Positions 35,861 to 44,598 of a DNA stretch of 64,000 nucleotides are shown here, in pieces. Within the stretch, counting starts at the first letter, position 1. The number at the start of each line of letters is the position of its first letter. Below the pieces are notes generated by a model. The model made no database searches. It was not told where the DNA came from and was given only the letters and a program-made list of their open reading frames with translations. A program made the translations under genes and the position numbers. Source of the stretch: Chryseobacterium senegalense (GTDB lineage: Bacteria > Bacteroidota > Bacteroidia > Flavobacteriales > Weeksellaceae); contig CYUH01000015.1 of assembly GCA_001403755.1 (NCBI GenBank), positions 1,218,589 through 1,282,588 of the forward strand. Reading direction: 5' to 3'.

Positions 35861-36370
35861 TTAATTTACTATTAAATTTTCTTTTCTTAACTCTTCTAAA
35901 CAATTCGCGATGAAATCTTCTTCATTCATATAATTCATCAAAAAAATTGTTTTATAATCGTCCAAAGATGAACTGTCGCTTAGATTTTCATAGGTTTTAT
36001 GAAGCAAATGCAACATATTATTTTTGCAATTGACCACATTTTTCCAAGTTTTAGCGGTGATATAAAGCTGTTGCGATGCATTATAATCAAATTCTTCACT
36101 AATCGTCTTTTCAATTAGAAAAACAAACTCGTGAGGAGCAAGATTTTTATCAAATTTGGTGACTAAATTTGAGGGTTTCAACCGCTCTAAAAAAAGGGTG
36201 AGCCGCTCGTAAGCATGAACCCGCTGTTCGGAATTGCCTTTAATTGTTAATAATTTTATTTCCTGATTTTTGAGTTTAATATAGCTAAAAACAAACTGCC
36301 TGATGAAGACCAGAAATGGCAGTGCTAACAACAGAGCAAAAGCATACGGAAAAAAAGGCGAATCTATCAT
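35861..36370 (-). CDS. Single-pass membrane protein of unknown function
   Basis: The ATG at MIDSPFFPYAFALLLALPF gives 169 residues; an upstream TTG within the neighbouring gene is not preferred. One membrane helix (about 8-28) is followed by a cytoplasmic helical domain with AYERLTLFLERLKPSN and FLIEKTISEEFDYNASQQLY. I recognise the overall form from flavobacterial genomes but cannot name a function. The gene follows the FemAB-like and radC genes at very short spacing, so it is probably the last member of that operon. Confidence 0.65.
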   Translation of the reverse strand: MIDSPFFPYAFALLLALPFLVFIRQFVFSYIKLKNQEIKLLTIKGNSEQRVHAYERLTLFLERLKPSNLVTKFDKNLAPHEFVFLIEKTISEEFDYNASQQLYITAKTWKNVVNCKNNMLHLLHKTYENLSDSSSLDDYKTIFLMNYMNEEDFIANCLEELRKENLIVN

Positions 36371-36377
36371 TATTTTT

Positions 36378-37295
36378 TTAAGGTGCAAAATTAGTGATAA
36401 TTCTGTACTTCTTCGACAACTTTTTCAATAAAGTAAACTTGTCGTTGCAAAGCAGTGTATATTGGTAAGAAAAACTCCCAAAACGCTCGTTAAACTTGGC
36501 AACGTTTTCTATTTCGCTGCCCATAAAATCGAAATCTTTATCATTAATAAATTCCTGCAGACAATGATCGATCATTATGGAAGGAAAATTCGGATTAACC
36601 TGCGGAATGCGATTAATAAATAAACTCAGATACCTGCGATTTTTCCCTTCATACAAATAAACGAAAGATTGAACACTGTTCTTAAACTCCAAAATTCTGA
36701 GGTGACCAATTTTGTTTTCGAGAAGTTTTTCGAAAATATGTAAGTATTGGAGATTATCCGCATCCTTAGTGGTGCCTTTTATATTTTTTACAAAGAAACT
36801 CTTGTCGATTTCTTGCCAATCATTTTTTACCTTGATATTTCCTACCAAATCGCCAATTATACGCACGTTTCGACGACGATGACTGCTATAATTTTTCTTT
36901 ACGGTCGAGTAATCATTTTTGCGAATTAAATAAGAAGTTTTCCTCTGAACATGCTGTGAAAACGTGTTATCAGCATTAAAAGCATAGATCGCTACCAAAA
37001 AATTTTGGTCTAAAAAATCATAAAACTTTTGATTTATTTTAGGATCGTCCTTTTCAGAAAATACACCCAGTTGCTGACAAAGTTTGGGCATCAAAACAAA
37101 AGTTAAACCATATTTTCGTACATAAGAAACTGGCATAATCGCTTCGTAATTTCCGTAAACCAGTAGAAACCACTGGCGATTTGAAACGATATCTAGAAAA
37201 TGATGATCAGCGTAATCTGTATTTTGAATGGCTTTATCTAAAAAACGAGAGTATTGATCAAAATCAATTTCGTTGTACTTAATTATTTTAATCAT
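36378..37295 (-). CDS. FemAB/GNAT-like acyltransferase family protein
   Basis: The 305-residue soluble protein has an N-terminal half with WFLLVYGNYEAIMPVSYVRK and a C-terminal half with SSHRRRNVRIIG, LRILEFKNSVQSFVYLYEGK and the closing DFDFMGSEIENVAKFNERFG. The last block (GS-x5-AKFNERFG) is the characteristic end of FemAB/BioF2-like tandem GNAT proteins. Such enzymes move aminoacyl or acyl groups onto cell-wall, lipid or small-molecule acceptors; the acceptor here is unknown. Its start overlaps the radC stop by four bases (ATGA). Confidence 0.65.
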   Translation of the reverse strand: MIKIIKYNEIDFDQYSRFLDKAIQNTDYADHHFLDIVSNRQWFLLVYGNYEAIMPVSYVRKYGLTFVLMPKLCQQLGVFSEKDDPKINQKFYDFLDQNFLVAIYAFNADNTFSQHVQRKTSYLIRKNDYSTVKKNYSSHRRRNVRIIGDLVGNIKVKNDWQEIDKSFFVKNIKGTTKDADNLQYLHIFEKLLENKIGHLRILEFKNSVQSFVYLYEGKNRRYLSLFINRIPQVNPNFPSIMIDHCLQEFINDKDFDFMGSEIENVAKFNERFGSFSYQYTLLCNDKFTLLKKLSKKYRIITNFAP

Positions 37296-37969
37296 AACAA
37301 ATTTTCATCAGCAAAACTGAAATAAGAATTTTGTGAAATAATTAAATGATCCAACAGTTGAATATTGAGTAATTTTCCCGCATCGCTGATTTGCTTGGTA
37401 ATTCGCAAATCCTCTTGGCTGGGCTTAAGATTTCCTGAAGGGTGATTGTGGGCAATGCCGATTGCAGTGGCAAAACATTCCAACGCAGTCTTAAACAAAA
37501 TCCTGATATCAACAACCGATTGGTTAATTCCTCCAGAAAAAAGTCTCGATTTTCCTAAAACTTTATTGTTTTGATTAAGAAAAACAGCCCAAAATTCCTC
37601 TGTTTGCAAATCGGATAAATACGGATGTAAAACCGAATAAAAATCTTTGCTATCGCTGATTTTTACTCTTTCTGGAACTTCTTGGGAAGCTCTTCTTCGG
37701 CCAATTTCTAATGCGGTGGCTATCGAAATTGCTTTCGCCTCGCCTATTCCTTTAAATTTCATTAAATCCGAAATCGAAAGTAAGGATAAATTATGCCAAT
37801 TATTTCCTACAGAATTCAGAATTTTTCTACTTAAATCCACTGCGGAATCTTCCCGATTACCACTCCCCATAATGATTGCCAGCAATTCTGCATCAGAAAG
37901 AGAATTTTTACCTTTCAGTAAAAATTTTTCCCGTGGTCGGTCGTCTTCAGCTAGAAACTTTATGGACAT
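37292..37969 (-). CDS. radC: RadC family JAB-domain protein
   Basis: The 225-residue protein has the RadC layout: the N-terminal region with DDRPREKFLLKGKNSLSDAE, a helix-hairpin-helix (LMKFKGIGEAKAISIATALE), and a JAB metalloprotease-like domain with HNHPSGNLKPSQED (His174, His176) and the final LLDHLIIS. Despite the name, a DNA repair role is unproven for the family; a metal-dependent hydrolase is likely. It leads the radC / FemAB-like / membrane-protein cluster with overlapping ends. Confidence 0.93.
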   Translation of the reverse strand: MSIKFLAEDDRPREKFLLKGKNSLSDAELLAIIMGSGNREDSAVDLSRKILNSVGNNWHNLSLLSISDLMKFKGIGEAKAISIATALEIGRRRASQEVPERVKISDSKDFYSVLHPYLSDLQTEEFWAVFLNQNNKVLGKSRLFSGGINQSVVDIRILFKTALECFATAIGIAHNHPSGNLKPSQEDLRITKQISDAGKLLNIQLLDHLIISQNSYFSFADENLL

Positions 37970-38046
37970 GGTGAAGGTTATTTAATGCTGAATATTCAAT
38001 CTTTTAAAATTACTAAAAAAATTAGGAATGGGAATTTCAATTACAA

Positions 38047-38715
38047 TTAAGAAATAATTTGACCATCTTTCATCACAAATTTTCGATCTGTAATGGCCGC
38101 CAAACCCGCATTGTGCGTTACGATAACAAATGTTTGGTTGTACTTATCACGAAGATCAAAAAAAAGTTGGTGCAAATCGTCTGCATTTTTGGAATCTAAA
38201 TTTCCTGTAGGTTCGTCTGCAAAAATAATCTTCGGTGAATTGATCAATGCTCTTGCAACCGCGGCTCTTTGCGCTTCACCACCAGACATTTCGTTGGGTT
38301 TATGATGAAGTCGGTGCGCGATATTCAAATCTTCAAACAGTGAGTATGCTTTTTCCAAAGACTCCTTTTCATTTTTCCCGGAAATTCTGGTCGGTAGCAA
38401 TACGTTTTCTAAAGCTGAAAATTCCGGTAGAAGTTGATGAAATTGAAAGACAAAACCAATATTTTCATTGCGAAATATAGAAAGTTGGCGGTCATTCATA
38501 TTAATAAAGGACTTCCCTGCCAAAGCGATTTCCGTATCGAAATTTTTAGGATCCGTGGGAGTATCTAGCGTTCCAAGAATCTGCAGAAGTGTAGATTTTC
38601 CGGCGCCGGATTCTCCAACAATAGAAACAACCTCTCCCTCCAAGATATGGATATCGACTCCTTTCAAAACCTCTAAATCTCCGTATGATTTATGAATATT
38701 TTTTGCTCTTATCAT
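38047..38715 (-). CDS. lolD: ABC transporter ATP-binding protein, LolD type
   Basis: The start MIRAKNIHKSYG gives 222 residues; an upstream in-frame ATG would add 18 residues not typical of the family. Walker A is GESGAGKST, the signature is MSGGEAQR, Walker B is KIIFADEPTGNLDSK, and the H-loop is VIVTHN. The pattern and length fit LolD, the ATPase that extracts outer-membrane lipoproteins from the inner membrane with LolCE; MacB-type export ATPases are the alternative. No permease is adjacent. The window also holds a lolA-like gene (60225-60872), which would act next in the same route. Confidence 0.82.
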   Translation of the reverse strand: MIRAKNIHKSYGDLEVLKGVDIHILEGEVVSIVGESGAGKSTLLQILGTLDTPTDPKNFDTEIALAGKSFINMNDRQLSIFRNENIGFVFQFHQLLPEFSALENVLLPTRISGKNEKESLEKAYSLFEDLNIAHRLHHKPNEMSGGEAQRAAVARALINSPKIIFADEPTGNLDSKNADDLHQLFFDLRDKYNQTFVIVTHNAGLAAITDRKFVMKDGQIIS

Positions 38716-38756
38716 AACTTCAAAAATAGTGAAAATGATTGTAATATTTAAAGAAA

Positions 38757-38789
38757 AAAATCCTTCCAAAAATATTTTGAAAGGATTTT
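38757..38789 (-). terminator. Terminator of the pdhA-pdhC transcript
   Basis: A 15-base stem with one mismatch (arms beginning AAAATCCTT and ending AAGGATTTT, loop of three) directly follows the pdhC stop codon on the minus strand, and a T run follows it. Confidence 0.75.
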
Positions 38790-38808
38790 GAAATATGTTT
38801 TATGAAAA

Positions 38809-40434
38809 TTAGAGCAATAAAGTCAAAGGTTGCTCCAAATAAGTTCTCAAAGTTTGCAAAAATTCGGCTCCTGTAGCACCATCAACTACTCTGTGGTCAC
38901 ATGCCAACGAAAGTTTCATTGTGTTTCCAACAACGATTTGACCATCTTTCACGATAGGTTTTTCTATAATTGCACCGACGGAAAGAATCGCGGAATTCGG
39001 TTGATTGATAATTGAAGTAAAGGTTTCGATACCAAACATTCCCAGGTTGGAAATAGAAAAAGTAGAACCTTCCATTTCATTGGCTTTCAAACCTTTAGAT
39101 TTCGCTCTACCTGCCAAGTCTTTTACCGCAGCGGAAATCTGGTTGTAGTTCATTTGATCTGCATTTTTCAGAACGGGAACCACCAACCCATCTGGAATTG
39201 CTACTGCCACACCAACATTGATATTACCGTGGTGAACAATCTTATCAGCATGCCATGTAGAATTCACTTGTGGATGTTTTCTTAATGCCATTGCGGTAGC
39301 TTTAATCACCATATCGTTGAATGAAATTTTGGTATCCGGTAGCGAATTAATTTCTTTTCTGGCCTCAATTGCTTTATCCATGTTGATTTCAACAATCAGG
39401 TAATAATGTGGCGCGGTGAATTTACTTTCAGAAAGTCTTTTTGCAATCACATTTCTCACTTGGGAGTTTGGCGTTTCGGAATCTTCTCCCTGAACAAAAC
39501 TCATTACTTGCGGAGCTTGTTTTGCCTCAGCTTGAGCCGGTTTCGGTTGATTTGAAGAAGTTGCAGCAGGGCTGAAACCTTCAACATCTTTTTTAACAAT
39601 TCTTCCGTTTTCACCGGTTCCCTTCAAAGCATGAACATCGATGCCTTTTTCCTCTGCAATTTTCTTCGCTAAAGGAGAAATTGCAATTCTTTCATTTGAT
39701 GAACTTGCAACTGGAGCAGGCTGTGACTCCGTCACTTTTTCTACTTTCTCTTCAGAAACTGGTTGAGCTTCGGATTTTTTTCCACCTCCGGAAAGAATTC
39801 CAGAAACATCAGTTCCTGCAGGACCAATAATTGCTAAAACCGCATCTACAGGGCTTGCTCCCCCTTCTTCGGTACCGATATATAAAAGATTTCCGTTGAA
39901 TTCTGATTCGAAATCTTGAACAGCTTTATCTGTTTCTATTTCTGCTAAAATATCGCCTTCTTTTACGGAATCTCCTACTTTTTTATGCCATTTTGCTACC
40001 TTTCCTTCAGTCATTGTATCCGAAAGACGAGGCATGGTAATAATTTCAACACCTGCAGGAATTTCAGCAGCAGTTTGCGCTTCTTCTTTTTCCACGGGTT
40101 TTGTAGTTTCCACAGCAGTAACGTTGTCTTCAGTTTTATTTTCTTCAGGAATTGCTGCGGCATCACTTCCACCTTTCAAAGCTGAAATATCTTCACCCGC
40201 ATTACCAATAATAGCCAAGACTGCATCAACAGGAGAAGAACCACCCTCTTCGGTACCGATGTACAAAAGTGTTCCGTTGAATTCCGATTCAAAATCCTGA
40301 ACGGCTTTATCGGTTTCAATTTCAGCCAAAATATCTCCTTCTTTTACTGAATCACCAACTTTTTTGTGCCATTTAGCCACTTTACCATCCGTCATTGTAT
40401 CGGAAAGACGCGGCATTGTAATTACTTCAGCCAT
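38809..40434 (-). CDS. pdhC: Pyruvate dehydrogenase E2, dihydrolipoyl acetyltransferase
   Basis: The 541-residue protein has two nearly identical lipoyl domains (about 4-80 and 131-207; lipoylated Lys43 and Lys170 in EIETDKAVQDFES). A peripheral-subunit-binding domain follows (about 245-285, ISPLAKKIAEEKGIDVHALKG and GENGRIVKKDVEGF), then the catalytic domain with the His514/Asp518 pair in CDHRVVDGATGAEF. Alanine/proline/glutamate-rich linkers join the parts. It transfers acetyl groups from E1 to CoA. pdhA lies 67 bases upstream; E1-beta and E3 genes are not in the window. Confidence 0.95.
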   Translation of the reverse strand: MAEVITMPRLSDTMTDGKVAKWHKKVGDSVKEGDILAEIETDKAVQDFESEFNGTLLYIGTEEGGSSPVDAVLAIIGNAGEDISALKGGSDAAAIPEENKTEDNVTAVETTKPVEKEEAQTAAEIPAGVEIITMPRLSDTMTEGKVAKWHKKVGDSVKEGDILAEIETDKAVQDFESEFNGNLLYIGTEEGGASPVDAVLAIIGPAGTDVSGILSGGGKKSEAQPVSEEKVEKVTESQPAPVASSSNERIAISPLAKKIAEEKGIDVHALKGTGENGRIVKKDVEGFSPAATSSNQPKPAQAEAKQAPQVMSFVQGEDSETPNSQVRNVIAKRLSESKFTAPHYYLIVEINMDKAIEARKEINSLPDTKISFNDMVIKATAMALRKHPQVNSTWHADKIVHHGNINVGVAVAIPDGLVVPVLKNADQMNYNQISAAVKDLAGRAKSKGLKANEMEGSTFSISNLGMFGIETFTSIINQPNSAILSVGAIIEKPIVKDGQIVVGNTMKLSLACDHRVVDGATGAEFLQTLRTYLEQPLTLLL

Positions 40435-40501
40435 ATATTTTTCTTATTTAAAATTTAAAAACGAATCCTAGAAAATCAGTTTTCGATTTCAAAATAAATG
40501 A

Positions 40502-41506
40502 TTAATTATTTTCTAATTTGTTTAGGAACGGATAATCTTCTTGAGCGTAAACATATTCGTACACTTTATCTGCAGTTGGATATGGTGATTGTTCCATAAA
40601 TTCTACACATTCCTCAACGAATTCTCTTGATTTTTCATCAAGAGCATTCAGCTCATCTTCTGTCGCCCAATTGTTGTCAAGAATTCTTTTTTTCACGATT
40701 TCGATAGGATCATCTTTCTTATGTTCAGCAACTTCGTCTTTAGTTCTGTAAGGTTCAGCATCAGACATAGAGTGACCTCTGTATCGGTAAGTTCTGGCCT
40801 CGATGAAAGTTGGTCCATCCCCTCTTCTTGCTCTTTCGATGGCTTCGTAAGCAGCTTCCGCTACTTTTTCAGGATCCATCGCATCTACAGGTAAACATGG
40901 CATTTCATAACCAAGTCCTAATTTGTAGATATCTTCGTGGTTTGCAGTTCTTTTTACGGAGGTTCCCATCGCATATTGATTGTTTTCTACAACGAAAACC
41001 ACAGGAAGCTTCCAGTTCATGGTCATATTGAAGGTTTCATGAAGCGAACCTTGTCTTGCTGCGCCATCACCGAAGAAACAGATATTCACGCCACCCGTTT
41101 CGAAATATTTATCCGCAAAAGCGATTCCTGCTCCCAAAGGAATTTGACCGCCCACAATACCGTGGCCACCATAAAATCTTTTTTCTTTGCTGAAAATGTG
41201 CATTGAACCACCCATTCCACCTGAAGTTCCCGTAGCTTTACCGCAAAGCTCCGCCATGATTCTTTTAGGATCAACTCCCATCGCCATCGGATGGATGTGG
41301 CATCGGTAAGCGGTAATCATGCTGTCTTTTGTAAGATCCATCGCATGGGTAAAACCTGCCGGAATTGCTTCCTGGCCGTTATATAAATGTAAAAATCCTC
41401 TGATTTTTTGTTTGAGGTAAAGAGAACGGCATTTGTCTTCAAACCTTCTCCACATCGTCATTTCTTCATACCATTTAAGGTACACATCTTTTGAAAATTC
41501 TTTCAT
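40502..41506 (-). CDS. pdhA: Pyruvate dehydrogenase E1 component, alpha subunit
   Basis: The 334-residue subunit has the thiamine-diphosphate site ICFFGDGAARQGSLHETFNM ending in VENNQYAMGTS, the active-site IPLGAGIAFADKYF, and the phosphorylation-loop region RYRGHSMSDAEPYRTKDE. The N-terminal KQKIRGFLHLYNGQEAIPAG and HPMAMGVDP segments fit E1-alpha. It decarboxylates pyruvate together with E1-beta, which is absent from the window, so the complex is encoded at more than one locus. A TATTTTTG -7 element lies about 20 bases before the ATG. Confidence 0.95.
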   Translation of the reverse strand: MKEFSKDVYLKWYEEMTMWRRFEDKCRSLYLKQKIRGFLHLYNGQEAIPAGFTHAMDLTKDSMITAYRCHIHPMAMGVDPKRIMAELCGKATGTSGGMGGSMHIFSKEKRFYGGHGIVGGQIPLGAGIAFADKYFETGGVNICFFGDGAARQGSLHETFNMTMNWKLPVVFVVENNQYAMGTSVKRTANHEDIYKLGLGYEMPCLPVDAMDPEKVAEAAYEAIERARRGDGPTFIEARTYRYRGHSMSDAEPYRTKDEVAEHKKDDPIEIVKKRILDNNWATEDELNALDEKSREFVEECVEFMEQSPYPTADKVYEYVYAQEDYPFLNKLENN

Positions 41507-41625
41507 ATTTAATCGAAATATTCAGCAAAAATAATAAAAATCTTTGTCTTTACGGCTAGCTTATCTTTATAAATATTAATTATAAACAGATAAAAAAACT
41601 TATTTTTGAGTCACTATTTATTTTT

Positions 41626-42228
41626 ATGTTCCAAAATACTACTACATCGAAAAACAAAGTTTGGAAAATCATTTCCAATTTCTTCAATCCTCTCACTTCT
41701 CTTTTCCTGTATTTTTTGTATTTCAGTTATGAGAATCACTCAGTACAGGAGAGTTCTTATTATTTTTTACCTTTATTTCTTTTCACAGCACTTCCTATTT
41801 CACTATGGATTTTCTGGAATGTGAAAACAGGAAAATATTCCAACATGGACGTTTCGGACCGAGTACAACGCAAAAGTCTCTATTTCTTTATTATCGTTTC
41901 TATCGCCAGTTATCTTCTGTATGATTTTGCGGTAAATGAAAATACGGATCTTATCATGGTTTTTATTATGATTTTGCTGATAGCAATGCAGATCAGCAAT
42001 TATTTTATAAAAAGTTCCATGCACACCGCTTTCAACCTTTTCGTCGCAGCTTTATTTTTTTCAAGCAATGCAATCTTGGGAATAGCATGGTTTATCATAA
42101 CAATAGTAGTTGGAATATCTCGAGTCATCCTTAAAAGACATACCATAAAAGAAGTCGTTTCGGGCGCACTTATCGCAGCTTTCATATCTTTTATTTATCT
42201 TTATACCCATATCCAAATTCAGCATTAA
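41626..42228 (+). CDS. PAP2-like membrane phosphatase family protein
   Basis: The 200-residue protein has about six membrane helices. The C-terminal half fits the PAP2 superfamily: SSMHTAFNLFVAALFF (motif 2) and SRVILKRHTIKEVVSG (motif 3, with the catalytic His). The first motif, normally K-x6-RP, is degenerate (VSDRVQRKSLYF), so lipid-phosphate phosphatase activity is not assured. A TATTTTTG -7 element (41601-41608) lies 17 bases before the ATG. The BlaI-like gene starts 4 bases after its stop, so they are co-transcribed. Confidence 0.75.
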   Translation: MFQNTTTSKNKVWKIISNFFNPLTSLFLYFLYFSYENHSVQESSYYFLPLFLFTALPISLWIFWNVKTGKYSNMDVSDRVQRKSLYFFIIVSIASYLLYDFAVNENTDLIMVFIMILLIAMQISNYFIKSSMHTAFNLFVAALFFSSNAILGIAWFIITIVVGISRVILKRHTIKEVVSGALIAAFISFIYLYTHIQIQH

Positions 42229-42232
42229 AACT

Positions 42233-42694
42233 ATGAAAATAAATCAGCTCACCCATGCCGAAGAACTTTTAATGAACATCCTTTGGAAATTGAATTCCGC
42301 TTACATGAAAGAAGTGATGGAGCAATATCCTGAACCGAAACCTCACCAAAATACAGTCTCTACTTTTATAAAAATATTGGTAGATAAAGAATTTTTAACA
42401 ACGGAAAGAGAAGGCCGAATCTTTAAATACCATGTTGCAATTCCGTTTGAAGACTATCGCGATTACCGAACCAAATCTTTTGTGGAGCAATATTTCGGAA
42501 ATTCCGGAAGCGATTTGGTGAAAACTCTGGTTGATGTGAAGCTGCTTCATCCTTCCGAACTTACAGATCTTTTCGGTACCAAAACTCCCGAACAGGAAAA
42601 TCCAATCAGTGATTTTGTAGAGGAATTAACTTCGGGTAAGAAAACCGAAAAAAAGGATAAAAAGAAGAAAAAGAAAGACAAAAAGAAAAAATAA
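42233..42694 (+). CDS. BlaI/MecI/CopY family transcriptional regulator with Lys-rich tail
   Basis: Residues 1-75 form the winged-helix domain of the BlaI/MecI family: LTHAEELLMNILWKLNSAYM, NTVSTFIKILVDKEFL and EREGRIFKYHVA. Residues 76-125 contain the dimerisation region. The last 20 residues are almost only Lys with some Asp/Glu (from GKKTEKKDKKKK onward), encoded by an A-rich stretch. BlaI proteins repress beta-lactamase or copper genes and are cleaved after signalling by a BlaR1 partner. No BlaR1 or beta-lactamase gene is nearby; it is sandwiched between a PAP2-like and a DUF4153 gene, which may be its targets. Confidence 0.87.
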   Translation: MKINQLTHAEELLMNILWKLNSAYMKEVMEQYPEPKPHQNTVSTFIKILVDKEFLTTEREGRIFKYHVAIPFEDYRDYRTKSFVEQYFGNSGSDLVKTLVDVKLLHPSELTDLFGTKTPEQENPISDFVEELTSGKKTEKKDKKKKKKDKKKK

Positions 42695-42752
42695 AACTTT
42701 CTCTTTTGACGCAACTTCTATCCCGATTTTAATCAAAGCTAACCCTATCGTC

Positions 42753-44528
42753 ATGCTAAAAAAAATTAAAGAAATAACAGGAAAAGCTGGTCTTGTGATC
42801 CGCGAATATCCAATGGTTTTGTTGATGGCTTTTTTAGGAGCAGTTTCGCTGATGTGCTTCGCGCACGGCGATTTCAATAGCCACCCGAATTATTTTTTCT
42901 ACCTGAAATTTTCATTGGTTTCATGTTTGGGAATTTCACTGATGTTTGCGATTAAGATGCTATCGCAACGCTTAGGGAGCGCTTTTTTATTGGAAATTCT
43001 AGGAATAATTTTTCTCGTTTTTTTCTATTTCATCCTTCCCGAAGAAGAAAAATATTTCACCGAGCGTTATGCGTTTTTGATTGTACCGACGTTTATTCTT
43101 TCACATCTTTTAGTATCGTTTATTGCTTTTTTCGGAAAAGAGAAAGAGCTGAATTTCTGGCAATACAACAAGAATTTATTTATTAATTTATTTCTTACCG
43201 CGATTTTTACCGGTGTTTTAATAGGTGGTGTAGAACTCGCGATTCTGGCCGTTGACCAGCTTTTTGATTTTAACTTTAATCAAAAATACTATGCAGAAAC
43301 CTTCTATTTCCTTTCTATTTTCGGCAGCAGTTTCATTTTTCTACTGTTTAATGAAGAGGGACTTCTGCAATTGGAAAAAGACGGAACCTATCCTGTAATT
43401 CTGAAATTTTTCACACAATATATTTTAATTCCGCTCTTAATCATTTATGCGGTAATTCTTTACTTTTATTCTGCTAAAATCCTTATAAACTGGGAGCTTC
43501 CGAGAGGCTGGGTTTCATATTTAATTTTAGCATATTCAGTCGTAGGGATTTTGGCTTTACTTCTGGTGCATCCTTTAAAACAGGAATCTACGGTTTCTTG
43601 GGTAAGAGTTTTTTCCAGAATATTTTATTTTACCCTTATCCCGCTTCTTGTTTTACTTTTTACCGCTATTTTCACGAGAATTTTAGAATACGGATATACC
43701 GAACCACGATATTTTGTACTGTTGCTGGCGATTTGGCTGACTTTGATTGTTTTTTATTTTATTTTTACACCAAAAGCGACGATTAAATTTGTCCCGATTA
43801 GTCTTTTTGCGATTGGATTATTTGCGCTGGTTTTCCCCTATCTCAATACATTTTCTGTCGCGAAAAGAAGTCAGAAAACAGAACTTAAAAATATCCTTAA
43901 TCAAAATAACCTAGTTAAAAACGGTAAAATTGATTTCAGTGTAAAAGTTTCAGATACCGTTGCAGATGAAATTTCCAATAAAATCGGTTTTTTGGTAAAA
44001 CGTGATGAAACGGAATTTGTCCTGAATTTTATGAATTTAAAGTATCAAAAGATAATTACCAATAAAATTAATAAAGGGGATTTCTACGGAATACAAAGTC
44101 AGGTTCGGTCTGCATTTTCGAATGTTGACAAAACCAAAAACTCTTTTGGAGAAAATTTCGAACTTATAGCAGAAAATAAGCTAATGTTTGTACAGGATTA
44201 TGATTTTTTTGCAAGGGTTGGCAATTTTCGGGATACTGAAGGTTTAACTGTTGGGCAGGATGTTTTTACGATACGCAGCCAGCAAAAAGAAAAACTTTTA
44301 GTTATTACCGTAAACAACAGTGAAAACTGGGATGCAAGTAGGGAAATAAAAGCATTGATGGCAAAGTACAGCAACAGAACCGGGCGTGTTTCTGTTCCAG
44401 ATATAACACTGGAGCATGATTTGGGAAAATATCATATCAAAATCATTTTCGACAATCTCATCCGTGAAAATTTTGGGAGAGAAAATATTTATTTCAGTGA
44501 TGCGTATATATTAATCCGCACAAGATAA
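42753..44528 (+). CDS. Polytopic membrane protein, DUF4153
   Basis: The 591-residue protein has roughly 11-12 membrane helices in the first 380 residues (for example YPMVLLMAFLGAVSLMCF, FLLEILGIIFLVFFYFIL, FINLFLTAIFTGVLIGGVEL and YFVLLLAIWLTLIVFYFIF). A soluble, probably periplasmic C-terminal domain of about 200 residues follows the last helix. The pattern is that of DUF4153 proteins, which have no assigned function. The gene starts 58 bases after the BlaI-like regulator and probably shares its transcript. It ends before a bidirectional terminator. Confidence 0.82.
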   Translation: MLKKIKEITGKAGLVIREYPMVLLMAFLGAVSLMCFAHGDFNSHPNYFFYLKFSLVSCLGISLMFAIKMLSQRLGSAFLLEILGIIFLVFFYFILPEEEKYFTERYAFLIVPTFILSHLLVSFIAFFGKEKELNFWQYNKNLFINLFLTAIFTGVLIGGVELAILAVDQLFDFNFNQKYYAETFYFLSIFGSSFIFLLFNEEGLLQLEKDGTYPVILKFFTQYILIPLLIIYAVILYFYSAKILINWELPRGWVSYLILAYSVVGILALLLVHPLKQESTVSWVRVFSRIFYFTLIPLLVLLFTAIFTRILEYGYTEPRYFVLLLAIWLTLIVFYFIFTPKATIKFVPISLFAIGLFALVFPYLNTFSVAKRSQKTELKNILNQNNLVKNGKIDFSVKVSDTVADEISNKIGFLVKRDETEFVLNFMNLKYQKIITNKINKGDFYGIQSQVRSAFSNVDKTKNSFGENFELIAENKLMFVQDYDFFARVGNFRDTEGLTVGQDVFTIRSQQKEKLLVITVNNSENWDASREIKALMAKYSNRTGRVSVPDITLEHDLGKYHIKIIFDNLIRENFGRENIYFSDAYILIRTR

Positions 44529-44557
44529 ATTTCTCCCCTCTAATATACGGTACAAAA

Positions 44558-44579
44558 AAAGCGGCTTAAAAGCCGCTTT
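44558..44579. terminator. Bidirectional terminator
   Basis: A 9-base perfect stem (AAAGCGGCT with AGCCGCTTT) with a TAAA loop lies between the convergent DUF4153 (+) and RRM (-) genes, with A/T runs on both flanks. Confidence 0.85.
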
Positions 44580-44598
44580 ATTATTTTGAATACAAATC

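Noticed and set aside
41606..41824. Open frame overlapping the PAP2-like gene
   Set aside because: It is an out-of-frame shadow with no family motif; the PAP2 frame is supported by conserved motifs.
42233..42694. BlaI-like gene as part of a beta-lactam resistance locus
   Set aside because: No beta-lactamase or BlaR1-type sensor is adjacent; the neighbours are membrane proteins of other families.
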